Shown: positions 1 to 5,633 of the stretch, in pieces
Numbering within the stretch: the first letter of the stretch is position 1
Layout: each line of letters begins with the position of its first letter
NCBI GenBank assembly: GCA_025464125.1
Contig: JAODLU010000171.1
Location: 1 to 5,700, forward strand
Reading direction: 5' to 3'
DNA from: Microbacteriaceae bacterium
Lineage (GTDB): Bacteria > Actinomycetota > Actinomycetes > Actinomycetales > Microbacteriaceae
DNA: 5,700 nucleotides
Made by a program: the position numbers and the translations under genes
The notes under the pieces: generated by a model
Databases searched by the model: none
What the model was told of the DNA's origin: nothing
Seen by the model: only the letters and a program-made list of their open reading frames with translations

Positions 1-2
1 TC

Positions 3-824
3 GAGCCAGCTGCCGCGACCAGTGAGTCAGACGGACGGTTCGCTGACGCGATGGCCGAGTTCGACGCGCTCTCCTCGCCTGGCGGCAGCCCGCAGGCAGC
101 GAACGTTCCTCTACCCGCCGCGGTCGCCCCAGAGGTGTTCGATCGGCCCATCGCATTCGACCAGCCCAGCGCCTTCGACCAGCTCTTCGCGGTTCCCACT
201 CCCGCGCCGCTGGAGGCGCCGATCGCTCTCGACGCGCAGCCCGAGCCTGCAGCGGCCGAGCCGGCCACCGTCGCGGAGATCATCTTCCCGCCGAAACAGC
301 AGGCCGAGTACACGCCGCCGCAGGAGCCAGGTATCTACACGCCTCCTGTCGGTCACTGGTCGACGCAGGCCGGTATCGATGACGACGAGCAGTTCCAGGA
401 GAACACCCTCACCCGCAACATCGGGGCGACGAGCGGAGCGATCACCGCGAACGCCCTCGTGATCCCCTCCCTTCCCTCAGAAGACGCCCTGCGGCCGTTC
501 GGCAGCACCGGCGAGATCCTGATCACCGGGTCCATCAACCTTCCTCGCGGTCTGGGCTCAACCGGCAGCATGAACAGCGGCCGCTACGACCACTCAGATG
601 TCGATGCGTTCCTCTCCGCGACAGATGGCGAAGACTCCAGCCCTGACTCGGCACCAGTGCGGGCGACCAGTGCGATCAGCACGCACACCTCGTCCCAGGG
701 CGTCATTGGCGCGAGCAAGCCTAAAAACTCACGGCTCCCTATGGTGCTCATCGCGACGGCTGCTGTCATGGCCGTCGGTGTCGTCTTACTCGTCGTCGCC
801 GGGATGATCTTCAAGATCTTCTAA
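3..824 (+). CDS. Partial low-complexity protein with C-terminal membrane anchor (hypothetical)
   Basis: The reading frame is open to the left edge of the window, so the true start lies outside; the ATG at 51 is only the first internal methionine, and 273 residues are visible. The visible part is mostly Pro/Ala/Ser/acidic and looks disordered, with a short FDxP-type repeat (about residues 31-45 counted from position 51). A glycine-rich stretch follows with GSTG occurring twice, the second in ITGSINLPRGLGSTG (about residues 158-172). It ends with one hydrophobic helix (about residues 230-252, bases 738-806) and a short tail, FKIF. This predicts a cytoplasmic domain held in the membrane by its C-terminus. 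I do not recognise a functional family. It lies 44 bases before rsfS, where actinobacteria often carry nadD plus an uncharacterised membrane protein; that comparison is from memory. Function unknown; confidence that it is a real gene is high. Confidence 0.85.
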   Translation, partial: EPAAATSESDGRFADAMAEFDALSSPGGSPQAANVPLPAAVAPEVFDRPIAFDQPSAFDQLFAVPTPAPLEAPIALDAQPEPAAAEPATVAEIIFPPKQQAEYTPPQEPGIYTPPVGHWSTQAGIDDDEQFQENTLTRNIGATSGAITANALVIPSLPSEDALRPFGSTGEILITGSINLPRGLGSTGSMNSGRYDHSDVDAFLSATDGEDSSPDSAPVRATSAISTHTSSQGVIGASKPKNSRLPMVLIATAAVMAVGVVLLVVAGMIFKIF

Positions 825-868
825 CCTGTGACCGACATCCTTCTCCCCACTCTCTTCGATAGGACCCT

Positions 869-1246
869 GTGACCGCGACCGACCATGCCCGCGAACTTCT
901 CCAGATTGCCGCAATCGCGGCCGATGCGAAGCAGGGGGACGACCTCGTTGCACTTGACGTGTCAGGGCCGATGCCGCTCACCGACATCTTTTTACTCGTC
1001 ACCGGGCGCAACGAGCGCAACGTGATCTCGATCGCGAACGAGATCGAAGACCAGCTCATCGAGCACGGCTCGAAGCCGCTTCGCCGCGAGGGCCGCTCAG
1101 AGGGTCGCTGGGTGCTGCTCGATTTCGGTGACCTCGTGGTGCATGTCTTCCACGAGGAAGACCGCATGTTCTACTCGCTCGAGCGTCTCTGGAAAGACTG
1201 CCCGGTCATTCCGATCGACCTGCCGGTTCGCGAGACCGCAGACTAA
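869..1246 (+). CDS. rsfS: Ribosome silencing factor RsfS (Iojap/DUF143 family)
   Basis: The product is 125 residues, the usual size for RsfS. Members of this family bind uL14 on the 50S subunit and block its joining to 30S, which lowers translation in stationary phase or starvation; it acts in the cytoplasm. Family signatures seen are an N-terminal helix (AREL..IAAIAADAK), the ALDV..PLTDIFLLVTG segment (28-46), the core WVLLDFGDLVVHVF (81-94) and the closing block RMFYSLERLW (99-108). The start is GTG, with an AGGA at 861-864 only four bases upstream, which is tight; no better in-frame start exists. A short open frame (828-872) ends in a GTGA overlap with this start, so translational coupling is possible. 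It follows the membrane-anchored gene by 44 bases, probably in one operon. Its TAA overlaps the stop of the convergent gene. Identification is firm. Confidence 0.95.
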   Translation: MTATDHARELLQIAAIAADAKQGDDLVALDVSGPMPLTDIFLLVTGRNERNVISIANEIEDQLIEHGSKPLRREGRSEGRWVLLDFGDLVVHVFHEEDRMFYSLERLWKDCPVIPIDLPVRETAD

Positions 1247-1812
1247 AGCTTCTGTTTGCGTGGCGCGTTGAGCCACGGTCGCAGCGCCCTCGTGACGAGG
1301 GGCAGCGCGAAGTACGTCATGATCGGCGAGACCACGGCCACCGTCAGCAGCACTCGCAGCGGTAGTGGCCATTCGATCACGTGCGGGGCGAGCAGCCAGT
1401 TGGCCAGCAGGCTGAGCGGGTAGAACACGATGAAGATGCTCACCAGTTGCTTCCAGCGCGGGGGAGCGGATGGCGCGGCCGCGAGCACCTCGATCGATGT
1501 TGGTTCGTCGAACCAGCCCTCGATCCCGGTACGTTTTTCCTGCCGGGAATCCGCGACCATGCCCAGCGCGCTGGCGACCCACCATGCGCGCTCAGGAGAC
1601 TTCTCCCATGCTGCGAGGCTCTCCGCATCCGCGAAACGGTAGAGCATGTGCCACTCGTGCGAGCTTGGATCGGGGCGGATCCAGCCTGAGCCGAGGTAGC
1701 CAGGGGATGCGCCGAGCAGGTCCTGGCCGGCGCGGGCCCACGCGGAGACCTCCTTCGCCCGGTCGGGGGAGACGGTGCGGGTGATCGACACGGTAATCGG
1801 TTCGGCAGCCAT
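1243..1812 (-). CDS. ABM-domain protein with two C-terminal membrane helices
   Basis: The product is 189 residues. Residues about 5-100 form a ferredoxin-like antibiotic-biosynthesis-monooxygenase (ABM) domain: a first strand ITVSITRTV, helix ..AKEVSAWARAGQDLL, the GYLGSGWIRP loop, strand EWHMLYRF and helix SLAAWEKSPER, ending in the family-typical TGIEGWF (95-101). After a Pro-rich linker (APSAPPRWKQL) come two hydrophobic helices at about 123-142 and 153-173, followed by a basic tail (RKQKL). This ABM-plus-two-helices layout matches proteins usually annotated as antibiotic biosynthesis monooxygenase (COG3224-like). No enzymatic activity can be assigned from sequence, since many ABM proteins are not monooxygenases. 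The ATG at 1812 has no clear Shine-Dalgarno sequence, so leaderless translation is possible. The next start downstream would remove the first ABM strand. It runs convergent to rsfS with a 4-base overlap (1243-1246) and is divergent from tRNA-Ala. Confidence 0.85.
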   Translation of the reverse strand: MAAEPITVSITRTVSPDRAKEVSAWARAGQDLLGASPGYLGSGWIRPDPSSHEWHMLYRFADAESLAAWEKSPERAWWVASALGMVADSRQEKRTGIEGWFDEPTSIEVLAAAPSAPPRWKQLVSIFIVFYPLSLLANWLLAPHVIEWPLPLRVLLTVAVVSPIMTYFALPLVTRALRPWLNAPRKQKL

Positions 1813-1890
1813 GGATCAAGTCTGCCCCGGCCAGCAGGCCTCGCGCTGATGTAGTAATCTTTAGAGGTTGTCTGGCTCGCCAGGCGATAT

Positions 1891-1967
1891 GGGTCCATGG
1901 CGCAGCCCGGTAGCGCACCTGCATGGCATGCAGGGGGTCAGGGGTTCGAATCCCCTTGGATCCACCA
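1891..1967 (+). tRNA. tRNA-Ala (anticodon GGC)
   Basis: A complete cloverleaf of 77 bases can be folded by eye. The acceptor stem is 1891-1897 with 1957-1963, the D arm GCGC/GCGC is 1900-1903 with 1913-1916, and the anticodon stem CCTGC/GCAGG is 1918-1922 with 1930-1934. The anticodon GGC is at 1925-1927, the variable loop is five bases, and the T arm AGGGG-TTCGAAT-CCCCT is 1940-1956. The discriminator is A1964 and CCA is encoded at 1965-1967. The third acceptor pair is G:U (1893 with 1961), the alanine identity element. The anticodon loop has the A32-U38 combination known to be conserved in tRNA-Ala(GGC). It decodes GCC, an abundant codon in high-GC genomes. A TAATCT at 1855-1860 could be its -10 box, but no good -35 accompanies it. 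A strong terminator follows at 2000. Confidence 0.97.
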
Positions 1968-1999
1968 TCGAAAGCAATAAGACTGAAAGCTCCAAGACG

Positions 2000-2028
2000 A
2001 AAGCCCCGCCTCGTGCGGGGCTTTTCGT
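2000..2028 (+). terminator. Rho-independent terminator, probably bidirectional
   Basis: A perfect 10-bp stem AAAGCCCCGC (2000-2009) / GCGGGGCTTT (2015-2024) encloses the loop CTCGT and continues into TTTTCGTTT on the plus strand. It lies 32 bases after the tRNA-Ala and would end that transcript. Read on the minus strand, the same hairpin is followed by TTTCGTCTT and lies 14 bases past the stop of the PHP gene, so it probably terminates both converging units. Confidence 0.9.
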
Positions 2029-2042
2029 TTGGCGTCCCGCGC

Positions 2043-3056
2043 TCAGGTGCGAGCCCACTCCAGCAGCCGTTCGGCCGGCCAGCTCGTGACGATGCGGTCG
2101 ATCGGCACGCCATTCGCCTCAGCCCTGGCTGCGCCGTAGTCGAGGAAGCCGAGCTGGCCTGGGGCATGCGCATCACTGTCGATCGCGAACAGGCAGCCAG
2201 CCTCGAGGGCGGTGGCGATCAGATCGTCTGGTGGATCCTGCCGTTCCGGCCTCGAATTGATTTCCACCGCCACACCGTTCTCGGCACAAGCGGCGAACAC
2301 CGCTTCCGCATCGAACGAGGACTGTGGGCGGGTGCCGCGGGAGCCTTCGACGAGACGACCGGTGCAGTGGCCAAGCACCGTGGTGCGCGGGGAGGCGATG
2401 GCAGCGAGCATCCGTTCGGTCATCGGCGCCAGCTCCATGCGCAGCTTCGAATGAACACTGGCAACGACGATATCGAGTCGATCAAGCATGGACGGCGTCT
2501 GGTCGAGCGATCCGTCGTCGAGAATGTCGACCTCGATGCCCGAGAGCAACCGAAAGCCGTCGTAGCCCTTGTTCAGGGTGGCGACCACCTCGAGTTGCTT
2601 CTGCAGGCGATCGGATGTGAGTCCGTTGGCAACCTTCAGGTGAGGGGAGTGGTCGGTCAGCACGAGGTATTCGTGGCCGAGCCACCTGGCGGTATCGGCC
2701 ATCGACTCGATCGACGTCGTTCCGTCTGACCAGTCGCTGTGGCTGTGCAGGTCGCCCTTGAGGCGCGACCGGATGCCCGTACCCCCGGTCGTGAGCGGCC
2801 CTCCGGCCCTGGCGCGCAGGTCGGCCAGGTATTCGGGCACCCTGCCGTCAAGCGCCTGCACGATCACCTGGTACGTAGAGTCCCCGATGCCTTTCGTCTT
2901 CTTCAGGCTGCCATCCGCGACTCGTGAGCCCCACTCGTCGGACGGGACAGCGGCAAGAATCGCACCAGCCGCACGGAATGCCTTCGTCTTGTAGCCCGAG
3001 GCAAGTGACCGCTCAAGCAGGTATGCGATCTCGCTGAGAGCCTCAACCGGGTTCAT
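2043..3056 (-). CDS. PHP-domain metal-dependent phosphoesterase with PolX-like helix-hairpin-helix N-terminus
   Basis: The product is 337 residues. Residues 1-80 resemble the DNA polymerase beta/PolX 8-kDa region: a helical segment (EIAYLLERSL..GYKTKAFRAAGAIL) and a helix-hairpin-helix with KKTKGIGDSTYQ (52-63). Residues 98-337 form a PHP domain with a full set of candidate metal ligands: H104 and H106 (GDLHSHSDWS), D111, H136 (TDHS), E175 (GIEVDI), H202 (SVHS), H230 (LGHCTGR), D295 and H297 (DSDAH). This matches the PHP domain of bacterial PolX, but the nucleotidyltransferase palm between the two parts is absent. Hydrolysis of a phosphoester, perhaps on DNA, is expected; the substrate is unknown. 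The start is ATG at 3056, with AGGGAG (3065-3070) eight bases upstream. A longer TTG-started version from 3128 has no ribosome site and would run through the palindrome, so I reject it. It is divergent from the gene at 3192. Confidence 0.93.
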   Translation of the reverse strand: MNPVEALSEIAYLLERSLASGYKTKAFRAAGAILAAVPSDEWGSRVADGSLKKTKGIGDSTYQVIVQALDGRVPEYLADLRARAGGPLTTGGTGIRSRLKGDLHSHSDWSDGTTSIESMADTARWLGHEYLVLTDHSPHLKVANGLTSDRLQKQLEVVATLNKGYDGFRLLSGIEVDILDDGSLDQTPSMLDRLDIVVASVHSKLRMELAPMTERMLAAIASPRTTVLGHCTGRLVEGSRGTRPQSSFDAEAVFAACAENGVAVEINSRPERQDPPDDLIATALEAGCLFAIDSDAHAPGQLGFLDYGAARAEANGVPIDRIVTSWPAERLLEWART

Positions 3057-3064
3057 AATGCCTG

Positions 3065-3070
3065 CTCCCT
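3065..3070 (-). promoter_or_regulatory. Ribosome binding site that fixes the PHP gene start
   Basis: On the minus strand the sequence reads AGGGAG, eight bases before the ATG at 3056. It supports that ATG over the TTG at 3128, which would add 24 residues with no homology-like features. Confidence 0.7.
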
Positions 3071-3101
3071 CTTCGCTGGTGAGGATACTCCCAGCCTTCG
3101 C

Positions 3102-3117
3102 ACCCCCGTACGGGGGT
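3102..3117. promoter_or_regulatory. Perfect 16-bp palindrome ACCCCCGTACGGGGGT, probable operator
   Basis: The sequence is its own reverse complement over all 16 bases. It lies in the 135-bp divergent intergenic region, 46 bases from the PHP start and 75 bases from the start of the small plus-strand gene. No T-run follows on either strand, so it is unlikely to be a terminator; a dimeric or tetrameric repressor site fits better. The C-run/G-run form resembles GC-rich CsoR-type operators, but no copper gene is nearby, so that link is weak. Confidence 0.55.
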
Positions 3118-3130
3118 AACATGAGCAAGC

Positions 3131-3157
3131 GCCAGTAACCACCCGAAGGTCACTGGC
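3131..3157 (+). repeat. Imperfect 10-bp inverted repeat (5' leader hairpin)
   Basis: GCCAGTAACC (3131-3140) pairs with GGTCACTGGC (3148-3157) with a single A/C mismatch and a 7-base loop, ACCCGAA. If transcription begins upstream, it would form a hairpin in the leader of the 3192 gene, ending 17 bases before its ribosome site. It could equally be a protein-binding site on DNA. There is no T-run directly after it. Confidence 0.5.
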
Positions 3158-3174
3158 TGAAGTAAAGCTTTATC

Positions 3175-3181
3175 GAGGAGG
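3175..3181 (+). promoter_or_regulatory. Strong ribosome binding site for the 3192 gene
   Basis: GAGGAGG lies ten bases before the ATG at 3192. It is the best Shine-Dalgarno match in the window and confirms that this small gene is translated. A 10-bp palindrome TAAAGCTTTA (3163-3172) precedes it by two bases. Confidence 0.75.
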
Positions 3182-3191
3182 ACCCGTCCCG

Positions 3192-3500
3192 ATGCCCACG
3201 TTCGCTGACCCCGCGTTTTCGCGCCAGGCTGTGCTTGAAGCCGTCGATGGTGACGACTTCGACACTCTTATCCGCGCAGTCGAACTGACCGTGCAGGCCC
3301 AGGCGTTCTCGCGCTTCGGATTGCAGCACGCTCTCAACATCGACTCCATCACCTCGGAGAAGATGACCCGCCTGCTGGAAGAGCTGCGAGTGATCGGCTC
3401 GGGTGAGCTCGACGAGCGTCGCACTGTGCTGATCCGAATCGACCGGCTCACTCCGTTGGTCGCCGAGCTGCACCTCACCAGGAGCCTGCACGCGGCATAA
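3192..3500 (+). CDS. Small protein resembling a free-standing FtsK gamma winged-helix domain
   Basis: The product is 102 residues, without signal peptide or membrane segment. Residues about 21-82 follow the pattern of the C-terminal gamma domain of FtsK/SpoIIIE, which reads polar DNA motifs (KOPS/SRS). They contain an acidic lead-in and helix (DDFDTLIRAVELTVQAQ), a second helix with LQHALNI where FtsK has LQR.L.I, a third helix (SEKMTRLLEELRVIG) where FtsK has RA.RL.D.LE..GIVG, and a wing ending RRTVLIR. The spacing agrees throughout. The basic recognition-helix residues of FtsK (GYNRAAR) are largely replaced here (DSITSEK), so KOPS-type binding is doubtful. The similarity is my own by-eye comparison with remembered FtsK sequences. 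It is otherwise a hypothetical protein, possibly a small DNA-binding regulator. The start is ATG with a strong ribosome site. The hydrolase gene begins 7 bases after its stop, implying co-transcription. Confidence 0.8.
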   Translation: MPTFADPAFSRQAVLEAVDGDDFDTLIRAVELTVQAQAFSRFGLQHALNIDSITSEKMTRLLEELRVIGSGELDERRTVLIRIDRLTPLVAELHLTRSLHAA

Positions 3501-3507
3501 TCGTGCC

Positions 3508-4461
3508 ATGGGCAACGGCGGCGCTTCGGGAATGACCAGCGCTGGCAGGCCCGAGCACCTGAGCCTGATGGCCAGGCTGCTGCCCACCATCTTTCGGCTG
3601 CGCGGCTCGAAGCGAATCGGCTCATCTACAGAGAAGGCCGTGGCGGATGTCGCGCGCCTTGGTCGGCATCCGGAGAAGTTTGCGCCACCGGCGAGCGTGA
3701 GTCGTGCTGTGCAAGCCAGGGTGACCGACGTGACCGGCTGGCCCGTCTACACGCTGAAGGCCCGCAGCTCAACGAGCGACCTGCGAGTGCTGTTTGCGCA
3801 CGGGGGCACCTGGATTCACCAGATCTCGCCGTTCCATTGGCGGTTTCTCGAGAAGCTCGCGGTCGAAACAGGGGCCGAGTTCATCGTGCCGATCTACCCG
3901 CTGGCGCCGGTCGGCACTGCCGCAAGCGTCATCCCGGTGTTCGCGGATTTTGCCTCTGACCTCGTCGCTCAGGTCGGGGCCGACAAAGTGACCCTGCTCG
4001 GTGACTCGGCCGGCGGCACCATCGCAATTGCGACGGCCATGACGCTGCGGGACAGGGGAGTGGCGGCCCCGCACGCGATCGTGCTCCTCGCCCCCGCTGT
4101 CGACCTCTCGTTCACTGATCCCGCGATCGCTGCGATTGCCCCGACCGATCCGTGGCTCGCCGTGCCGGGCCTGCGGGTCGGCGCAGAGCTGTGGCGCGGC
4201 CAGCTGCCTCTCGACGACTGGCGTGTGAGTCCAATCCATGGAGACTTCATAGGGCTGGGCGACGTCACCCTGTTCACTGGTACCCGCGACATCATCAACC
4301 CGGATGCCCACACTCTCGTCGCCGCGCTTCACAGAGCCGGCGTCGCCGTGGACTTCCACGAGAAGCCGGGCCTGCTGCACAACTATCCGGTGCTGCCCAT
4401 TCCTGAGGCGCGACCTGCCCAGCGTGTGATCGCGACGGCGATCGATGGGCGCGGCAGGTAG
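3508..4461 (+). CDS. Alpha/beta-hydrolase, HSL-type esterase/lipase
   Basis: The product is 317 residues, typical for the hormone-sensitive-lipase (HSL) esterase group. The oxyanion-hole motif is HGGTW (98-102), followed by the family segment FIVPIYPLAP (125-134). The nucleophile elbow is GDSAGG with S167; the catalytic acid is probably D261 (GTRDIINPDA) and the histidine H291 (LLHNYP). The triad therefore looks complete. Such enzymes hydrolyse carboxyl esters of short acyl chains or deacetylate sterol-like and aromatic esters; the substrate cannot be told. No signal peptide is seen, so it is cytoplasmic. The start is taken as the ATG at 3508, 7 bases after the preceding stop. There is no good Shine-Dalgarno (AGGAG at 3480-3484 is too far), so coupling to the upstream gene is likely. 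In-frame ATGs at 3532 and 3568 are alternatives and leave the motifs intact. Confidence 0.92.
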   Translation: MGNGGASGMTSAGRPEHLSLMARLLPTIFRLRGSKRIGSSTEKAVADVARLGRHPEKFAPPASVSRAVQARVTDVTGWPVYTLKARSSTSDLRVLFAHGGTWIHQISPFHWRFLEKLAVETGAEFIVPIYPLAPVGTAASVIPVFADFASDLVAQVGADKVTLLGDSAGGTIAIATAMTLRDRGVAAPHAIVLLAPAVDLSFTDPAIAAIAPTDPWLAVPGLRVGAELWRGQLPLDDWRVSPIHGDFIGLGDVTLFTGTRDIINPDAHTLVAALHRAGVAVDFHEKPGLLHNYPVLPIPEARPAQRVIATAIDGRGR

Positions 4462-4539
4462 TAGCGAGAGCGCGGGCGCCCCGCCGTGTGTCGAATGCGT
4501 CCCACTTCAGTAAGGATCGCAGAGCGCGCTAATTCCTCT

Positions 4540-5595
4540 TTAGAACAGTTCGCCGATTGCTTGATCGCTTGAGTCGACGTAGCGGCCACGCTGCTTTTCA
4601 CCGAACGGGCCATACGGGTAGTCGTTCGGCGTGGGTGCACTGACCTTGTCGAGACGAATAGTCGCATCCTCGTCGAGGATCAGATCGCCGGCGACAAGAT
4701 TTTTCTCCAGCTGATCGAGCGTTCTCGCGCCGATGATCGGAGCTGTTACACCGGGACGGTTCGCGATCCAGCTCAGCGCAACCTGAGCTGGGGAGGCGTC
4801 CTGCTTCGCGGCGACTTCGCGCACTGCGGCGAGGATGGCCCAATTCTGGTCCTTGGCCCCCAACTCTCCGAAAATGTGCTCGTTCATTGCGTTCCCGGAG
4901 CCGGCTCTGGTGTCTCTTGACGCTTTCTGCTCGCGCTGATATTTTCCGCTCAGGAAACCTCCTGCAAGCGGCGACCACGGGAGCAGCCCGATGCCGTTGT
5001 GAAGAGCGGCTGGCACGATCTCGAACTCGATTTCTCGTGAAACGAGGCTGTATTGCGGTTGCAATGTGACAGGGAGTTGTAGCCCCATCGCCTTCGCTGT
5101 TGAGAGGACGAGTTGCATCTGCCATCCGGTGAAATTGGACAGCCCGATGTAGTTGACCTTGCCGGAATGGACGGCGTCGTCGAGGAAGCTCAATGTCTCT
5201 TCGATTGGCGTGAGGGGATCCCAGCCGTGAAGTTGATAAAGGTCGACCTTGTCGCGACCGAGCCTGCGGAGCGATGCGTCCAGCGCACGGCTAAGGTTCC
5301 TCCGTGATGACCCGTTCTCGTTCGTGTCTGGACCCGTCCCGAAGCGCGCTTTCGTTGCCAGGACGACTCTCTCCGTGACATCAGCAGGGCGGCTGGCGAA
5401 CCATCGGCCGATCAACTCCTCTGAGGCGCCCCCGCCGTACACATTCGACGTGTCGACAAGGTTGCCATTCGCCTCAATAAATCTGTCGAGGATGGCGAAC
5501 GCGTCATCCTGCTCCGTCTCAGTCCCAAACCCCATCGTTCCGAGGGCGAGATTCGAGACACTGATTCCCGTTCCGGGAAGTGTGCGGTATTTCAT
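4540..5595 (-). CDS. Aldo/keto reductase
   Basis: The product is 351 residues, a NADPH-dependent (beta/alpha)8-barrel oxidoreductase of the aldo/keto reductase superfamily. The catalytic tetrad is present: D48 and Y53 (VDTSNVYGGG), K82 (ATKARFG) and H123 (YQLHGWD). Cofactor-side motifs include GLSNFTGWQ (151-159), QPQYSL (179-184), PWSPLAGGFLSGKY (206-219) and IIGARTLDQLEKNL (287-300). The length and these motifs fit the larger bacterial AKRs (AKR11/YghZ-like), which reduce aldehydes and ketones or oxidise sugar alcohols; the substrate is unknown. The start is ATG at 5595, with GGAG (5602-5605) six bases upstream. A TTG four codons earlier overlaps that ribosome site and is rejected. Its codon choice seems less GC-biased than that of the left-hand genes, a by-eye impression. 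It converges on the hydrolase with a 78-base gap that holds only a weak GC hairpin (4472-4484) without a T-run. Confidence 0.95.
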   Translation of the reverse strand: MKYRTLPGTGISVSNLALGTMGFGTETEQDDAFAILDRFIEANGNLVDTSNVYGGGASEELIGRWFASRPADVTERVVLATKARFGTGPDTNENGSSRRNLSRALDASLRRLGRDKVDLYQLHGWDPLTPIEETLSFLDDAVHSGKVNYIGLSNFTGWQMQLVLSTAKAMGLQLPVTLQPQYSLVSREIEFEIVPAALHNGIGLLPWSPLAGGFLSGKYQREQKASRDTRAGSGNAMNEHIFGELGAKDQNWAILAAVREVAAKQDASPAQVALSWIANRPGVTAPIIGARTLDQLEKNLVAGDLILDEDATIRLDKVSAPTPNDYPYGPFGEKQRGRYVDSSDQAIGELF

Positions 5596-5601
5596 TTGAT
5601 G

Positions 5602-5605
5602 CTCC
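5602..5605 (-). promoter_or_regulatory. Ribosome binding site fixing the reductase start
   Basis: On the minus strand GGAG lies six bases before the ATG at 5595. The alternative TTG at 5607 begins inside the TTTGGAGC context of this site and cannot use it. Confidence 0.65.
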
Positions 5606-5619
5606 AAATTTGTCGAGTA

Positions 5620-5633
5620 GTGATGAACGTCAC
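5620..5633. promoter_or_regulatory. CRP/GlxR-like site GTGA-N6-TCAC
   Basis: GTGATGAACGTCAC has the two half-sites and six-base spacer of CRP-family sites (TGTGA-N6-TCACA); the outer T and A are not kept. It lies 25 bases upstream of the reductase ATG, where binding could block or modulate its transcription. A second small inverted repeat, TGGGC-ATC-GCCCA, follows at 5644-5656. A 14-base match can arise by chance, so this is a candidate only. Confidence 0.35.

Noticed and set aside
22..462. Plus-strand ORF of 146 codons at the left edge
   Set aside because: It is an Arg/Ser-rich frame-shifted reading of the membrane-anchored gene, whose own frame stays open and ends in a membrane helix.
1872..1883. 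Small inverted repeat CTGGC-TC-GCCAG before the tRNA
   Set aside because: The arms are only five bases with a two-base gap; this is expected by chance in GC-rich DNA.
1891..1967. tRNA-Ala as an integration site for a mobile element
   Set aside because: No second copy of the tRNA 3' end and no integrase gene are present in the window.
1592..2176. Minus-strand ORF of 194 codons running through the tRNA-Ala
   Set aside because: It is the antisense of the tRNA; its GIRTPDPLHAMQVRYRAAP-type peptide is a well-known artefact from tRNA-Ala regions. It also overlaps the terminator and two real genes.
1923..2729. Plus-strand ORF of 268 codons
   Set aside because: It starts inside the tRNA and runs antisense to the PHP gene, whose metal ligands and ribosome site mark the true coding strand.
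3150..3625. Minus-strand ORFs opposite the small winged-helix-like gene
   Set aside because: They are Arg/Ser-rich shadow translations without a ribosome site, while the plus strand has GAGGAGG and a coherent helical protein.
3769..4380. Minus-strand ORF of 203 codons
   Set aside because: It is a shadow of the hydrolase; the opposite frame carries HGGTW, GDSAGG and the catalytic histidine.
4472..4484. GC hairpin GCGGG-CGC-CCCGC between hydrolase and reductase as a terminator
   Set aside because: The stem is five pairs with a three-base loop and no T-run on either strand, so it is too weak to call.
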